Shown: positions 1-11,745, counted from the first letter of the stretch. The stretch: DNA of 64,000 bases from Arachnopeziza araneosa (GCA_003988855.1 QYAI01000024.1:186001-250000), one strand, 5' to 3'. Notes: generated by a model not told the origin, from the sequence alone. A program made the numbers and translations.

Positions 1-435
1 GTCGATATTTTGGATACCCCAAGAACTTCTATTCCGTGTTAGCATTGCAGTAATATAAACTAGTTTTGTCAATTACCGTAGAGGTCGATCTCCTCGACTC
101 CGTTGGTTGCCATGGTGGGGGTTTTTGGAGTGTTGATTTAGCTTGGAGTCGTGAAGAAAAGCAAGCTTCTCGCACATCTAGAAGCTACCGTACCTATTCT
201 TTCTCCTTAATTGGAAGAGAAAAGCGCAAGAATATTGTGCCGAATGAAATTGTTGTTGACTTCTGCTTCCAAAATCTAGAGACATTGATGTATTTTATCT
301 TAGCGGCCGCTTGGACCAGGCAGAGCTGCAGAAACTCTGACTGTGGCTGAACAAGCCACAGCACAGGAGGTTCAATGAAGGCGGATATCAGGTGTCTAGA
401 CATTCACTAGAACCAGCGAGAACATATTAGAAGCC
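1..435. other. Intergenic / window edge, no gene recognised
   Basis: Short overlapping open frames on both strands show no recognisable motif. The stretch probably holds the 3' flank of a gene outside the window and the promoter of the following tRNA synthetase gene. Confidence 0.5.
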
Positions 436-2465
436 ATGAAGCTTCTGCTGCTGCAAGTACCGAAAAGAACAGTAACTGCTCAATGGATTTGTCATACTTG
501 TCGTGGCGTCAAACACGCCTCTCGGTCCCTGGCCACAAATTTGCTTCATGAGAGAGGTCCAGCTCGGACACGATTCGCCCCTTCTCCTACTGGATATCTT
601 CACCTTGGATCGTTGAGAACGGCGCTCTTCAACTACATAATAGCAAAGGCTACCGGTGGACAATTCCTTCTGAGGATTGAAGATACAGATCAGGTGACTT
701 TCAATCCGTACTTGAGCGCCTTTAGCTAATAAGAGGTAGAAAAGGACAATTCCTGATGCGGAGGAAAGGTTATTCAAAGACTTAGAATGGGCGGGAATAA
801 ACTGGGATGAAGGTTGTGTTTTTATAGCTCTGGAGACTATTTACTTACATTGATATAAGGTCCGAAGGTTGGAGGCCCATATGGCCCATATAAGCAGGTG
901 AATAGTTCCGCAAGATCAACATTCTATAGCTAACCCCCGAAGTCTCAACGAACAAAAATCTACAGAGAACATGCCGAGAAATTGCTGGCATCCGATCATG
1001 GATATAGATGCTTCTGTACATCCGAACGTTTGCAGACGCTCGCCAAGCACAATGCAGAATTGGGACTGCCACCAGATTATGACAGAACATGCTACCACAT
1101 TCCCAAAGAAGAATCAGATGACAGAGCTTCAAAAGGAGAGGCTCACGTAATACGTCTCAGAGTTCCAGAAAGATATCCAGTTTACTATGACGAGGTCTAT
1201 GGTGTTGTGAAACAAAATAGAGGTCTTGCTCCGAAACGCAGGTTGATAAAACCCTACTTTGACGATCCTATCTTGCTCAAGACAGATGGCTTTCCAACTT
1301 ATCATCTTGCGAACGTTGTAGATGATCATCTGATGAAAATCACGGATGTCATTAGAGGCACGGCACGTATTCCTTATCCTATCAAGATCCTAGACTCTAA
1401 CGATTATTAAAGGAATGGATGTCATCAACTCCAAAACATCTTGAGCTCTATCGTGCGTTTGGCTGGGAGCCTCCAAGATTTGCTCATGTTGGTCTTCTTC
1501 TTGATGAAAAGGGCCAAAAACTCAGCAAGAGAAACGCCTCCATCGATGTCAAATATTATCGAGAGAAAGGGGTTTTCCCGGAAACTCTGAATAATTTTGC
1601 GGCATTACTCGGCTGGTCCCATAGCACTGGGAAAGATATTATGAGCATGGAGGATCTTATTAACAACGTAAGTGAATACCAGCTAGAACGGGTCAGTTCA
1701 TATCTGACGAACTTGAAGGCAAGCATGAGGTATACAAAAGGTGAGAGTAAAGTCACTTTTCAAAAGCTTGACTTTCTCCAGCGCCGTCACACTATGCGTT
1801 ATGCCTCTATGCCCCACGATTCAAACCCACTCATAGAGCTGGCAATTAAACCGATTGTTGCTTCTCTCGACATTCGTTGTACCGATGAAAATTTTGCTAC
1901 CTATGCTTCCTACCCTACTGGCAAGCCTCGAGAAGATTATATCATCTCTATTCTTTCGGCGGACGCCCAGAACTATCTAAACCCACCTGATTTCATCCAG
2001 CGGAATATCTATTTCCTAGTTGCCCCATCAAAAAACCAGTTACTTTCCAGCCACCCGGGAATGCGACTCCACAACATCCCTACACCGGTTGATTATAACG
2101 TTCCCTTTGATACTCTCGCGATGTTTAATTCATTCGCTGAGCTACCACGCGAAGAGTGGACCTCTAACAACATAAAACAGATGATGCAGTGGATGGTAAA
2201 GCAAGCTTCATCTACGAGCTGTGTAAGCGCAGATGTTGAGGTTGGCGAGGCACGCATTAAAATGGTGCAGAAGAGCTGGACCACATGGGTCCACCAATAT
2301 CTAAGATGGGCTTTGAATGGTAGCAAGTCGGGTCCAGAAAGCAGCGTGATGATGATAATCCTTGGAAGAGATGAGTGTGTTGCCAGACTTGCGACGGCAG
2401 GTTCAGTAATGGAGAAAGTGGAGATGGAAATTTACCAAAAAATTAGAAAGGAGGAAGCAGCATAA
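436..2465 (+). CDS. MSE1: Mitochondrial glutamyl-tRNA synthetase
   Basis: Charges mitochondrial tRNA with glutamate. Six exons by splice signals and frame: 436-693, 740-812, 860-897, 943-1362, 1413-1667, 1719-2465, giving 596 aa. The basic N-terminus suits a mitochondrial targeting peptide. The class I HIGH-type motif appears as PSPTGYLHLGS near residue 55, then GGPYGPYKQ, VIRGT and EWMSSTPKH, and the KMSKS loop as GQKLSKRNAS. The rest is the anticodon-binding region. Two introns are unusual. Intron 1363-1412 reads as GC-AG (GCACGT...AAAG), because only that choice joins VIRGT to EWM. Intron 1668-1718 is 51 nt, a multiple of three, and has no stop, so the frame reads through it; family conservation (LINN joined to a xSMRYTKG-type sequence) argues that it is removed. 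Branch sites CTAAC and CTGAC precede the acceptors. Start chosen at the first ATG in frame. Confidence 0.9.
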
Positions 2466-2974
2466 TGAGATGAAGTAAGTGATAGATATATACCTATGTA
2501 CAATTTAAAAATGTAAATCTATGGGACGACTCCCTGATTCCGCATGTTAAAAGTTTGAAAGAAATTGAAAACTTATTAGGCTATCATTTTGATAGAATCT
2601 TTGGCACTCTACTGAATAATAATTTGATCTCTTGGGTGGGGACTTAGTAGAACAGCTAAATGGAAAGCGACATTGAACCGAGTTATTATTCCAGAGAAGT
2701 TTTTGCCGGCAACATGCAGAAGCTCTTAGAGCCAAGCTAAGCATCCCTCAATGTATCTGACCAAGCTGTTCAATGCTCGCAATCAGGTAGCTGTCTACAA
2801 TTGTTAAGATTCTGTCATTAAAGGTTGTCATTTTCCCATCTAGGCCATTCAGGCACTCTCATCAATTCCTCATTCCCATCAACGCCGATTTTGTGTAGCT
2901 TCACGCCAAGCAATGCCGAATTCTCTATCACTGACCCCTAATGCCTGCCATGACCAAGCCAGCTGTCAATAATC
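2466..2974. other. Convergent intergenic region
   Basis: AT-rich 3' flanks of two converging genes. Short frames here show no motif or coding character that I can support. Confidence 0.5.
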
Positions 2975-4053
2975 TCAAGTTTCAACTACGGTGCTCTTTT
3001 CTCCCAGACCGTTAAACAGCTTCGCCTTCACTTCTGCCGCCAGGAGTCCCGTAGCCTCTTCTCCCGCAATCTTGTTGCTATCCTTGACCACCTTGTCCAG
3101 CTGCTGATCCGTAGTTTTGGACGGCCCCGCTGGCCCTGAAAGTCTTCCTGACCGTGCAATACTTGCACCAGCTTGTTTGATTTTTGAGCTGAGATCAAGC
3201 ATTTGTTTGCTGCTATACTCGCGGTTTGTAAATAGCGGGCTTTGACTTAGCGTTTGTACCCAGTATTTGTTCCACAGAAGCTCAAGCAGATGGGTGTCCA
3301 GAGAACTTTTGAAATGGGAGACTTCCAACGAGTAATACCTGCTGCTATGAGCTCCGAAGTCTTCAATCTTTGCCAGAGGGATGGTTTGATAACCATCTCC
3401 AGAGCCGGAGTCGGCAGGTTTGTAATTTTCGGGATATGTCCTAAATGCGCCAATTTCAACCTTGCCTGCCGAGATGGTGCGATCCGGGTCAATGACCACC
3501 GCAAGAAAAGGGTCCGAAAAGGTTTGTTGAGTATGTTGTGTATTAACATCAATCCCACTGAGCCAGCAGCCATACCCAGGGTGGCTGTGATACCAGCCTA
3601 CTGCATTCTCCAACTTTCCTTGATCACGACAAGCCTGCAGATAGCCAACCATATATTCGTTTGCTTCGTCTTGAGCATTGACTCGGGTTTCTGTGCCTTC
3701 AACCGGTAACCGGAATGCATCCGTAACTATAATGGTGTCTCCTGAGATTTTTCCTTGCATCAATCCCATCACTTCGATAGAACCTCCGGATCGGGCATGC
3801 ATGACCATCTTCAAAAGTGCGATGGCAGAGATTCGGACATGCTTGAAGTGGTGAGGGTCCGTCTTCCATGGTTTCGCATCGCCTATGGACTTCTGCTCGG
3901 CAACATCATAAGCATAGAGAGCATCACGGTGAGGATCGACAAGTTTGATATTGTTATCGAGTTCTGTGTTATTGATAACGTGAGTATGTGGGACAAACTT
4001 GGAGGGGTAACGAGAAGAGATAGCTTACCCCAGGTCTTGAATGCCGTCTCCAT
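2975..4053 (-). CDS. CSN5: COP9 signalosome subunit 5 (JAMM isopeptidase)
   Basis: Catalytic subunit of the COP9 signalosome, which removes Nedd8/Rub1 from cullins (family knowledge). Two exons on the minus strand: 4053-4029 (start METAFKTW) and 3963-2975, with a 65-nt intron at 3964-4028 whose donor is GTAAGC; the junction gives the family-typical TWELDNNI. Total 337 aa, the usual length. The MPN+ domain shows the full JAMM metal site: an upstream Glu in IEVMGLMQG and YHSHPGYGCWLSGID at about residues 130-147 (His-x-His, Ser, Asp), so it should be catalytically active, unlike the structural MPN subunits. The C-terminal part (helical, ending about residue 337) matches CSN5 rather than Rpn11. 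It is divergently placed with ASE1, about 470 bp apart. Confidence 0.93.
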
Positions 4054-4526
4054 GACTGCAGATCAATACCAAGATCTTGTTGGTGAAAGAGCCGTTGGAA
4101 ATAGAGGATTGATGTTGCAGATGCGATGTCGACGAAGACGCGCCTCGTCTGAATTGTTGTAGCCTTGCTGAGCTTTGGCGGGGTCAAGCCAATATCGATG
4201 AAACGGCAGGGGTGGACCGTTGCAGTTGCTCTGCCAACCACGCCTGACCAAACGTTCCTTCATTCACCACCATATTCAAGATTGACAAGATCACGCAGAA
4301 AGCACCAAAAAAACGCGCCTTTACCTCCAACAAACCTTGATGAGCTTGCAATAAGTATTCCGAGGCCTCGCAACTGCGATCACGTCTGAATCACGGCCAG
4401 GTCCTCGCACAGCGTACCATTCTGTTTGGCTGGCCTCCCCTCGGCGGCCTATCAGGACCCGATATCCAATTGCCTGGACGAAAAGATTACGACTCTTCAA
4501 CCCGTGTTTTGAACTCTTCATATGCA
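4054..4526. promoter_or_regulatory. Divergent promoter region between CSN5 and ASE1
   Basis: About 470 bp separate the two divergent start codons. The first ATG in the ASE1 frame is at 4527, although the open frame runs further upstream. No specific factor site is identified. Confidence 0.45.
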
Positions 4527-6862
4527 ATGGATACTAGTTATCTATCCTCCCAGGTGACGACCATCATCAGTCAACTACACGGCTTGTTCGACGAGATTGG
4601 AGTTCCAAGTCACGAGAGGGAGAGTCGAGAATCCGAGGTAAGCATGATGATCCTGCAACGCTCTCAACATAAAATTGACTTCCCAAAGTTATTCTCTGCC
4701 CTGTCTGAAACTCTCAATAATCATGTTCGACAAGTGACAACCGAAAAGAATGACTTGGTAGAAGAGGCTCAGCATATCATTACTACTATCAAACAGATGG
4801 AGGTCTCTCTCGAGGATAATAAGTCGCGACTTGAATACGAGGACACTGGTCTAAAGATCACATATCCCTTAAATCGTTGTCTACAAGGATTGAGAGAACA
4901 GCACCTCCAAATATCTAAGCTTCATAAGGAACGATTTGAACAGATCAAGAGTACGTAAATCCTAGGTCGCAAAGAGAAGCGTATCATCGTATTGACTGCA
5001 TAGAACTTGTCCAAGCGCTCGAGTCCTACTCATCTCATCTCGAACCATCTTTCATTACAATCACATTACCTCCTACCTCTCCAAATGCTGCGATTCCACC
5101 AACATTCGACCTGTCCTCAATATATGTCACAGCTCTTGATGACGAATTCACTCGGGTATATGAAGAATACACCCGACGTCTAGCCACGGTCAAAGCGATT
5201 TGCGAAAACATTATTCAACTTTGGGCAGAGCTTGGTACCCCACAAGCTCAAACCGATGGGGCCATCGTCAAATACTACCGCGACTCGCCTGAACAACTAG
5301 GTCTACACGAAGACGATGTTGCAAGACTGAGAGCCAAGCGGGATAAACTTGCGGAGGAGAAGAAAAGTCGCGAGAGGCGCTTAAAGGACCTCAAGATCAC
5401 AGTCGAGGGGCTCTGGGAGCGGCTAGGTGTCGAAGAACACGAGAGAAAGAAGTTCTTAAACGGCAATCGGGGATGTGGAGTTCGACAGATCAACGAATTC
5501 GAAGATGAACTTGCGCGACTGAATGAATTGAAGAGACAAAATCTACATCTATTCGTTGAAGATGCACGTTATAAACTTCAAGAGCTCTGGGATGGTCTTT
5601 ACTTCTCTGAGGAGGAAATGTTGGAATTCACACCAGCCTTCTCTGATGTTTATAGTGACGCTTTACTAGAAGCACACGAGCAGGAGATCGGTCGCTTAGA
5701 GGCTCTGAAGGAACAGCGTGCCCCAACCTTAGCTCTTATTGACAAACACCGATCATTGGTGAAGGATCGTGATGATCTACAGGCTTCCAGTCAAGATGCA
5801 TCTCGACTCCTGGGACGTGGTCAGAAGGGCGAAAAGAGAGATCCGACAAGACTACTGAGGGAAGAGAAAATGAGGAAGCGAATCGCAAAGGATTTGCCAA
5901 AAGTGGCTGCTGAGCTGAGAAAGGTTTTAGAGAAATGGGAGGATGAGTATGGCCGACCTTTCTTGGTTCACGGAGAGAGGTATCTCGAAGAATTAGAGGC
6001 ATCTGAAGCTCGGCCAGCTCCAGGTCCACGGTCTAAGACACCAGCAGGTCCACCACCACCAACAGCAAAGACCCAAAAGGCGACCGTCCCAAGTAGGGCA
6101 AACAGTGTGATGAAACCACCTCCATCTCGAGCTGGCGCAAAGACGCCTACAGCTGGTGGAACTTTACGAAAGAACCCAATCGCTACTTCCACAGCCAAGT
6201 CTCCATCAAAGATTCCTGCACGTGCTCCGCTCTTAAATTTGAATTATGGCGGCAATTCACCAGAAAGACGGGCTCGACCAGAATCAAGACAAGACACTAT
6301 CCGAGGAAAGATGGGACCGCCACCGAGAGCTCCACCTCCAAAGATGAGAGATCTTGTTGCACCGCAAGCACCTACCCCGAATACACATTTCCGAGCTGAG
6401 AGTGTTGCATCGAATGGCAGTGTACGGCACGTTTCACCCGAAGATAATTTCTACGATGGCAACGCCTACGGCGAGCCACAACGTAGTCGGCCTCAATCTT
6501 ACCATGAACTCAAAGCCTCGATGCGTCTAAATGAACGTGAATCGCGGACCGAGACCTATCCTTTAGCTCCATCAAGCCGCCAAATCTCGAACACTTCGAA
6601 TACGACTGTGTCGGGTTCGGAAAATTGGCAAACTATCGAGGATGATTCGGAACCAGAACAAGATGCAACAGAAGCCTATTATGCGAAACTTCGAGCAACT
6701 CGCGCTGGTAAACGTTTTACTCCCGAAGACTATCCTCAGGGTGGACAGTCGAAAAAACTTAAAGGAATTCCACCCTACGCGTCTCGTGCTGGTCTCACAG
6801 ATGTCGAAGGCAGAGTTGTATCCGGCAGCGAGGCGAACTGGACGGATGAAGATGCGTTTTGA
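4527..6862 (+). CDS. ASE1: Anaphase spindle microtubule cross-linker, MAP65/PRC1/Ase1 family
   Basis: Bundles antiparallel microtubules in the spindle midzone (family knowledge). Three exons: 4527-4637, 4689-4950, 5004-6862; 743 aa. Residues 1 to about 490 are the long helical MAP65 rod: MDTSYLSSQVTTIISQLHGL at the N-terminus, then repeated charged heptads (LRAKRDKLAEEKKSRERRL region) and the microtubule-binding spectrin-like part around ARYKLQELWDGLYFS. The C-terminal ~250 residues are a basic, Ser/Pro-rich disordered tail (PPPPTAKTQKATVPSRA and similar), as expected for CDK/Aurora-regulated Ase1. Intron 4638-4688 is 51 nt, has no stop and keeps frame. I call it an intron because it has a GTAAGC donor and because homologues join RESRESE directly to LFSALSET. 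The second intron (4951-5003) has a GTACGT donor. Confidence 0.9.
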
Positions 6863-7560
6863 GATGTTGATCTCTTGTCTTGCTGCTGCTTGTTTTCTTA
6901 CGGTTCAACCGTAGATGCGGAGATGACCGTCATGGGCATGAGCAACGCTGTTGATGATTATGACGTAACTCTTTCATCAAATGTTTGATTTTGTGGTTCA
7001 TTTCTTGTATTTGAATTTGTATAGATCATTTGCGTTCGAGAACGTTACTTTGGGAATGATAATCAGCATCATGGTCTGAATCCCGGAGGTCTGCATCTTA
7101 GTGTTGGCGTACAGGATGGTCAAGGGGGGTTGGATATAACAGGGCGTTTATAGTACGAAGTATTATTATGGGTGGCTAAATGTCAAGTAGAATTGAAGGT
7201 TGGGAGATTACCCTAAGTTTCGCATCAGACTTGTATGCCCGAAAAAGTTGTGCAATTATTTTCGTGCCAAGTAAACTTGTTAAATGCTTAGACATACGAA
7301 GTCTAAAAACCGTAGCAAATATTGAATCCGTATGATGGAATTTGAGTAATGAGGCTGTGTTGAGAAGCTTACATGCAAGAACCTTGGCTGTGACTTAATT
7401 CGGCTCAAGTCAAGACCAAGCATCAGCTTCAGTCGACTCATAAAGCGAGTCATCGCACGGCTCCCAAGTTTATAAATAAAAACACATCCATCATGTCTCA
7501 CCCTCCCAAAGCCAACAATTAGAATCAGGATTTTGTTCATGTAAAGTCAAAATCGACAAA
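6863..7560. other. Intergenic, AT-rich
   Basis: About 700 bp between two plus-strand genes. I see no coding signal, tRNA or repeat in it. Confidence 0.5.
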
Positions 7561-8439
7561 ATGACCAACTCAAAAAGTTGTGAGTCCATCTCCAATACTA
7601 CAGGTTGCTAATCTGAGATCAATTCAGACTCAATAGCTACAGAGCTCATAGAGTTGCCGATCCCGGGAGGAGAGTACACAATGACTCCTTTCCAGGAAAA
7701 CGATGTTTCCACTCTCCAATCAGTCCTCACTCTAGAGCACGTCAGCAACCCGCTGATTGCGGTACCCAAACCATACACTATTGAGGATGCCGAGTTTTGG
7801 ATCAATACTCAGTTCTCCACAGCAAAGAAGCTCCTGAGCTTGACAAACGTGGTGGAAAGACGCAAAGCGCTGTTTTCCCAAGATTTTGGTATGCCGATTC
7901 AGGTGAGACGCCTTCTTGAAGAATCAACTCCTCTACAATGGCCCTTCAATTCTATTTTCTGAACGATTACTCGGAAAATATATGTTACATTACTCTTCAA
8001 GGGATCCTGTCTGATCCTGAGAACGAACTACTGTTTGCTGAATCTAATTTCGTGGGATCAGGTCATTCGACATAATGGCACTTTGGTAGGTTGCTGCACT
8101 CTCACGCCAATGAAGCAGGAAGGCAAGGCCGAGCTTGGGTATTATCTCCACCCAAGTCACCAGAAAAAAGGCATTATGAAGGCTGCTACGAGAGAGGTAT
8201 TGAAACTTGGTGCGAGGGAATGGGGTATAGGGAAGATCTACTCTAGTGCCGATATTGATAATTTTGGCAGCCAGAAGGTGCTTGAGGGTTTGGTTTTGGA
8301 GAAGGGAATGAGTAATATTGTGAAGGGAGAGACGATATTTAACTGGCCAGCAGGGAAGTATGGAGATGAGAGTTGTGAAAGAGTGAGTTACTTTTGGGAA
8401 TGGGAAATTGACGAACAGGCCGGAGCAGACCTGGATTAG
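7561..8439 (+). CDS. GNAT family N-acetyltransferase
   Basis: Acetyl-CoA-dependent N-acetyltransferase, substrate unknown; it resembles the RimJ/RimL-like fungal group. Proposed exons: 7561-7579, 7628-7902, 8062-8439 (223 aa). The first intron (48 nt, GTGAGT donor) joins MTNSKSY to SIATELIELP. The GNAT core is visible in the last exon: NGTLVGCCTLTP (beta strands 2-3), AELGYYLHPSHQKKGIMKAA (beta 4 and the Q/RxxGxG-like acetyl-CoA loop), and IYSSADIDNFGSQKVLEGLV (the Asn-containing helix and beta 6). The second intron, 7903-8061, is 159 nt, long for this window, and carries stops in all useful frames; a small internal exon cannot be excluded. A dispersed repeat fragment begins 20-30 bp after the stop. 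Confidence 0.75.
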
Positions 8440-8461
8440 TATTTAGAGACAGTAGAACTTG

Positions 8462-8633
8462 TTTAAGGGTCTGCCTTGCAGGATCTCCATAGACATGACT
8501 CTAGCAGTGAAGCGATTTATGACTTAGGTAAGAAACTCCAAGATCTTGTTAGCAAAGTCAATCTTGATAACTCACTTTTGCTACTGTTAGCATTAAGTTA
8601 AAATATATTTGATAAAGTAAGCAAAGGAATATA
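8462..8633 (+). repeat. Decayed protein-coding fragment, copy A (inverted relative to 20.2-20.5 kb)
   Basis: This segment matches the reverse complement of about 20233-20408 at high identity over roughly 170 bp. Both copies encode the same peptide theme: copy A reads HDSSSEAIYDLGKKLQ and copy B reads HDSSSKAIYDLGKKLY, both followed by VNLDNSLLLL. In copy A two extra bases just before the HDSSS codons break the frame relative to copy B, so A is a remnant. The parent protein family is not recognised. Confidence 0.7.
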
Positions 8634-8925
8634 CTGCAACATGTCCGTTAAAGTCGACTCAGTTAGCATAGGCTGCTGGAATAACCACACCAAGTTTTTA
8701 ATTTACCCAAAATGATTATCTCTTCATCAAAATCAATACAGTGAACTTATTTTGTTAGGAGAGTTTCAGTTTCACCCAATCTGGAGTTAACATCGTTCTT
8801 GAGAGTATCAATGTAGTCTTCTGCATTCAAATTTGTGAGGAAGGCATTATAGGAGTTTTCATCGCATTTTTATGATCATCATTTAGATTGTAAATAATAG
8901 TTCATGCGGTAGGTACTTTCTACAC
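8634..8925. other. Intergenic
   Basis: AT-rich 3' flank of the minus-strand E3 ligase gene. Nothing recognisable. Confidence 0.4.
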
Positions 8926-11508
8926 CTACAGAGGAGGCAATCCCTCTCGACATATCGGGCATTGTAATCGAAACCGCATCCAGCCTTCCAAGCATGGACT
9001 ATGGAAAACATGCCTACAAGGAGTTACCATATACTTCCTCCTCTCCAATAGGCCAGTCACGCCCCCAGCGCTCTCCCCTTCCCCTGCTGCCAGAACAGGT
9101 ACTTCCAAAACTTGCATACAGATAGCGCAATCTACGCTTCTAACATTGCTGTCTTTTTTCTTCCTTTCACTCTCGGATGTATTAGAGCGCTCTAATGTCG
9201 GTGATCCGGGTATTTGTACTAAGCCAATGGGTAAACCGCCTCCTTCAACATTGTCCTCGCGTAGTATGGGGTGGTAATCCCAACCTTCATTATACCAGGT
9301 CTTCGGGAGACCCCATCTTGGGCCGAGAATTTCCTGAGCGGCGAGAATCCAGATCTGAAGCCACAACCAACCAGCTAGCACACAAAATGAAATCGGATCT
9401 GTCTCTGCAAATATCAGATTATCTTCCTTGAGATAGAAGTATGCAAATGGTAGAAGCCTTAGAATAGATTGTCCGACCACAAATCTCCATAGCAGAGCTT
9501 TTCGGCAATTGCGCGTGATGTTTCGGCGAATTTGGGGAATCCAAAAGGAGAGATATGTGACGGAGAGAAGGTTAATCCATGCTGACCGGATGGTGGGTGG
9601 CCATGAAATAGAAGAGAGAGATATGATCGCAATTAGAATTGTAGTCCCAAAGAACCTGGCATAGGTAGCGGCGAACGAATTTACATTAGTTGTCTGATTT
9701 CCAGTAGCTGGTAGAACATTTGTAGTAGGGAGGAGAGGACCTGCTGCATTGGCTATGTTTTCGGCTATTTCAGCATCAACATCCTGGTCTGATGGTACTA
9801 TAACAGGAATATCTCTTGCTGGTATAGATGGTATAGGTGGTAATGGCGGTAGAGATCGAGGACCCGGTGTAGCTAGCCGAGTCGGCACCTCGGCGCCGGC
9901 AGCTGTAATAATTGGGATAGAAGTAGGTGTCGGACTTGCACCAGAAGCGGTTTCTGCAGCTTCAGCGGCGCGTTGTGCTTGAAGCTGGGCCCTCCTTTCT
10001 GGTTCTTGAACGCCCCAGATGGCAGCGACAAACCTCATTCCAAGCGCAATTGACATAAAGGCACTGAATGATGACAAAAGGGCAGCAGGAAATAGATTAG
10101 GAGCCACGCCACTTATCAGCGACAGAGCAGAGAAGAGCAGACAATCTATTATAAGCATCATAATGATGGTATAGAAGCTGACTCGACCGATCGTCGATGG
10201 CGTTGAGGCTTCTTTGGACTGCATCTTATGAAGAAATGTCTGTCCTAACATCACAAGCGCATAAATATGAAGCCATTTTTGGAAGCCATGCAAAAAAAGT
10301 TCTTGCTTCAGTCCAACAAGATGCTCTCCATCTCCTGGTACGAATGTTGGAGGACCCTTCGATTCAAGGATAAAACCACAATCGGGAGAGAAGATGACTG
10401 AAGATATTTGTAGCCGCGGGATCTCAGGAATGGGCGCGCCATTTGGATACCGAAGCTCCTGTTCTATCTGGCTGATGACTTTCTCTGTATAGACTTTGTC
10501 TAGTCCAGCGCTCTTAGAGTTGATGGGATATACCTGAGCAAAAACCACATATTCACAATGAGGTATTGGCATGATGGCGTCTCCTTGACTATCGGGGCTT
10601 GAAGACCATGGATTGCTAGGGTCAGACCAAGCTGCCTTTTCCATCTTTTCAACCGTCTTTTCCAGAGTCCGGTTCAGAAGTTCCTGACTTGTTCTGAATT
10701 GGTCTAAACCAGATTGATCCACACCCGCAGTAAGATGAGGCAATCCAAAAATCCCAGCAAACTTGTCGCTTGTAGTGGTCATAAGCAGCAGTCCTACTTT
10801 TGGCCAATGGACTCCATGGACTCGCATCTCCCATCCATCACCGCTACTACTCTCATCTTGAATGGTTAATGTAGCTGCCACGTCTCTCACCGTATGGTTT
10901 ACTACTCCCTCCAAGCTCTTTACACTCAATGTTTCTCCATCTCTTTCATCAACCCGCATCATCATCTTTCCCTCCTTCCCAGTAACATTTCTCGTCCAAT
11001 ACTCCTGCCCCCGGAAAGACCACTCAATCCCAGGACTGATTTCGGTCAGATTCAACTCCTTTTTGACCTCATTTCCCTTCAAATCTTCCGTATAGCGAAC
11101 CCACTCCCCGCTCACAATGCCAGTGACATTCTGATATACCACATTTGATGTTTCTCTACCTCTCCACGTTCCTATGGCTTCCTGAAGAAATGTCGCAGAT
11201 CTTTCCTTCCAAGCTCCTAGCCTTTCCCAAGCATAACCGTCATTCTCTCTAAACCCGGTTAGATTTAGGTATCTTGCAGTTTCCCCAACCTCCCTGGAGG
11301 TACTCTTGGGACTAAAATCCTGCCATCGACTAGAGTTCAGCACATCGAGTGCAGCGCGTGAGCGATCTATTCTCTCTGCAGCGTAGTCATGAGGTGAGGC
11401 GAAACCGGGAGGAGGTCCATTGTCGGGAGATGTGTAGAGAAAGAAGAGGAGGATCAAAATGACAATGATGCGGGCATATTCCTGGGGTGGAGGAGCATTG
11501 TTTGGCAT
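8926..11508 (-). CDS. DSC1: Golgi/endosomal Dsc E3 ubiquitin ligase complex subunit 1 (Tul1-like RING-H2)
   Basis: Transmembrane RING E3 of the Dsc complex, which ubiquitinates membrane proteins at the Golgi/endosome and, in other fungi, promotes SREBP cleavage (family knowledge). Single exon, 860 aa from the ATG at 11508 (MPNNAPPPQEYA). The frame stays open a further 56 codons upstream, but that part lacks family character. A hydrophobic segment at about residues 13-28 (RIIVILILLFFLYT) is the signal anchor. It is followed by a ~350-residue luminal region with several N-glycosylation sequons, then a cluster of membrane segments from about residue 430 to 720 with a low-complexity Ala/Pro-rich cytosolic loop. 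The C-terminus is the RING: CAIC near residue 790, then CRHVFHSPC and CPIC, ending six residues later, as in Tul1. Divergent from the HSBP1-like gene. Confidence 0.9.
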   Translation of the reverse strand: MPNNAPPPQEYARIIVILILLFFLYTSPDNGPPPGFASPHDYAAERIDRSRAALDVLNSSRWQDFSPKSTSREVGETARYLNLTGFRENDGYAWERLGAWKERSATFLQEAIGTWRGRETSNVVYQNVTGIVSGEWVRYTEDLKGNEVKKELNLTEISPGIEWSFRGQEYWTRNVTGKEGKMMMRVDERDGETLSVKSLEGVVNHTVRDVAATLTIQDESSSGDGWEMRVHGVHWPKVGLLLMTTTSDKFAGIFGLPHLTAGVDQSGLDQFRTSQELLNRTLEKTVEKMEKAAWSDPSNPWSSSPDSQGDAIMPIPHCEYVVFAQVYPINSKSAGLDKVYTEKVISQIEQELRYPNGAPIPEIPRLQISSVIFSPDCGFILESKGPPTFVPGDGEHLVGLKQELFLHGFQKWLHIYALVMLGQTFLHKMQSKEASTPSTIGRVSFYTIIMMLIIDCLLFSALSLISGVAPNLFPAALLSSFSAFMSIALGMRFVAAIWGVQEPERRAQLQAQRAAEAAETASGASPTPTSIPIITAAGAEVPTRLATPGPRSLPPLPPIPSIPARDIPVIVPSDQDVDAEIAENIANAAGPLLPTTNVLPATGNQTTNVNSFAATYARFFGTTILIAIISLSSISWPPTIRSAWINLLSVTYLSFWIPQIRRNITRNCRKALLWRFVVGQSILRLLPFAYFYLKEDNLIFAETDPISFCVLAGWLWLQIWILAAQEILGPRWGLPKTWYNEGWDYHPILREDNVEGGGLPIGLVQIPGSPTLERSNTSESERKKKDSNVRSVDCAICMQVLEVPVLAAGEGESAGGVTGLLERRKYMVTPCRHVFHSPCLEGWMRFRLQCPICREGLPPL

Positions 11509-11745
11509 TTTGAATCTGCCAATGCAATAAGCAGCCTCATTGTTAGAATGATGTACTAAAAAAAAGTATGAACAACCATGGGGGGAAGCTTGAGTTGATG
11601 CGTGGCGTTGCCTCGCGTGAGGCGGAACTTCAGCCGCCAGCCGCATCTTCTTCAACTCATTGAGTTGTACAAGCACAAATACCTAGCCAATTTTCTCAAG
11701 TCACTTCAGTACCACCTCACCCCTTGAGATAACAGTACGACCATT
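11509..11745. promoter_or_regulatory. Compact divergent promoter, DSC1 / HSBP1-like
   Basis: 237 bp separate the two divergent start codons, so both promoters must share or overlap this space. No specific element is assigned. Confidence 0.5.

Noticed and set aside
7903..8061. Extra internal exon in the GNAT gene
   Set aside because: Stops occur in the candidate frames and no conserved residue block is seen; direct splicing gives a good GNAT product.
11509..11676. 56-codon N-terminal extension of DSC1
   Set aside because: Family-like sequence begins at the internal Met (MPNNAPPP), and the extension lacks signal-anchor character and overlaps the divergent promoter.
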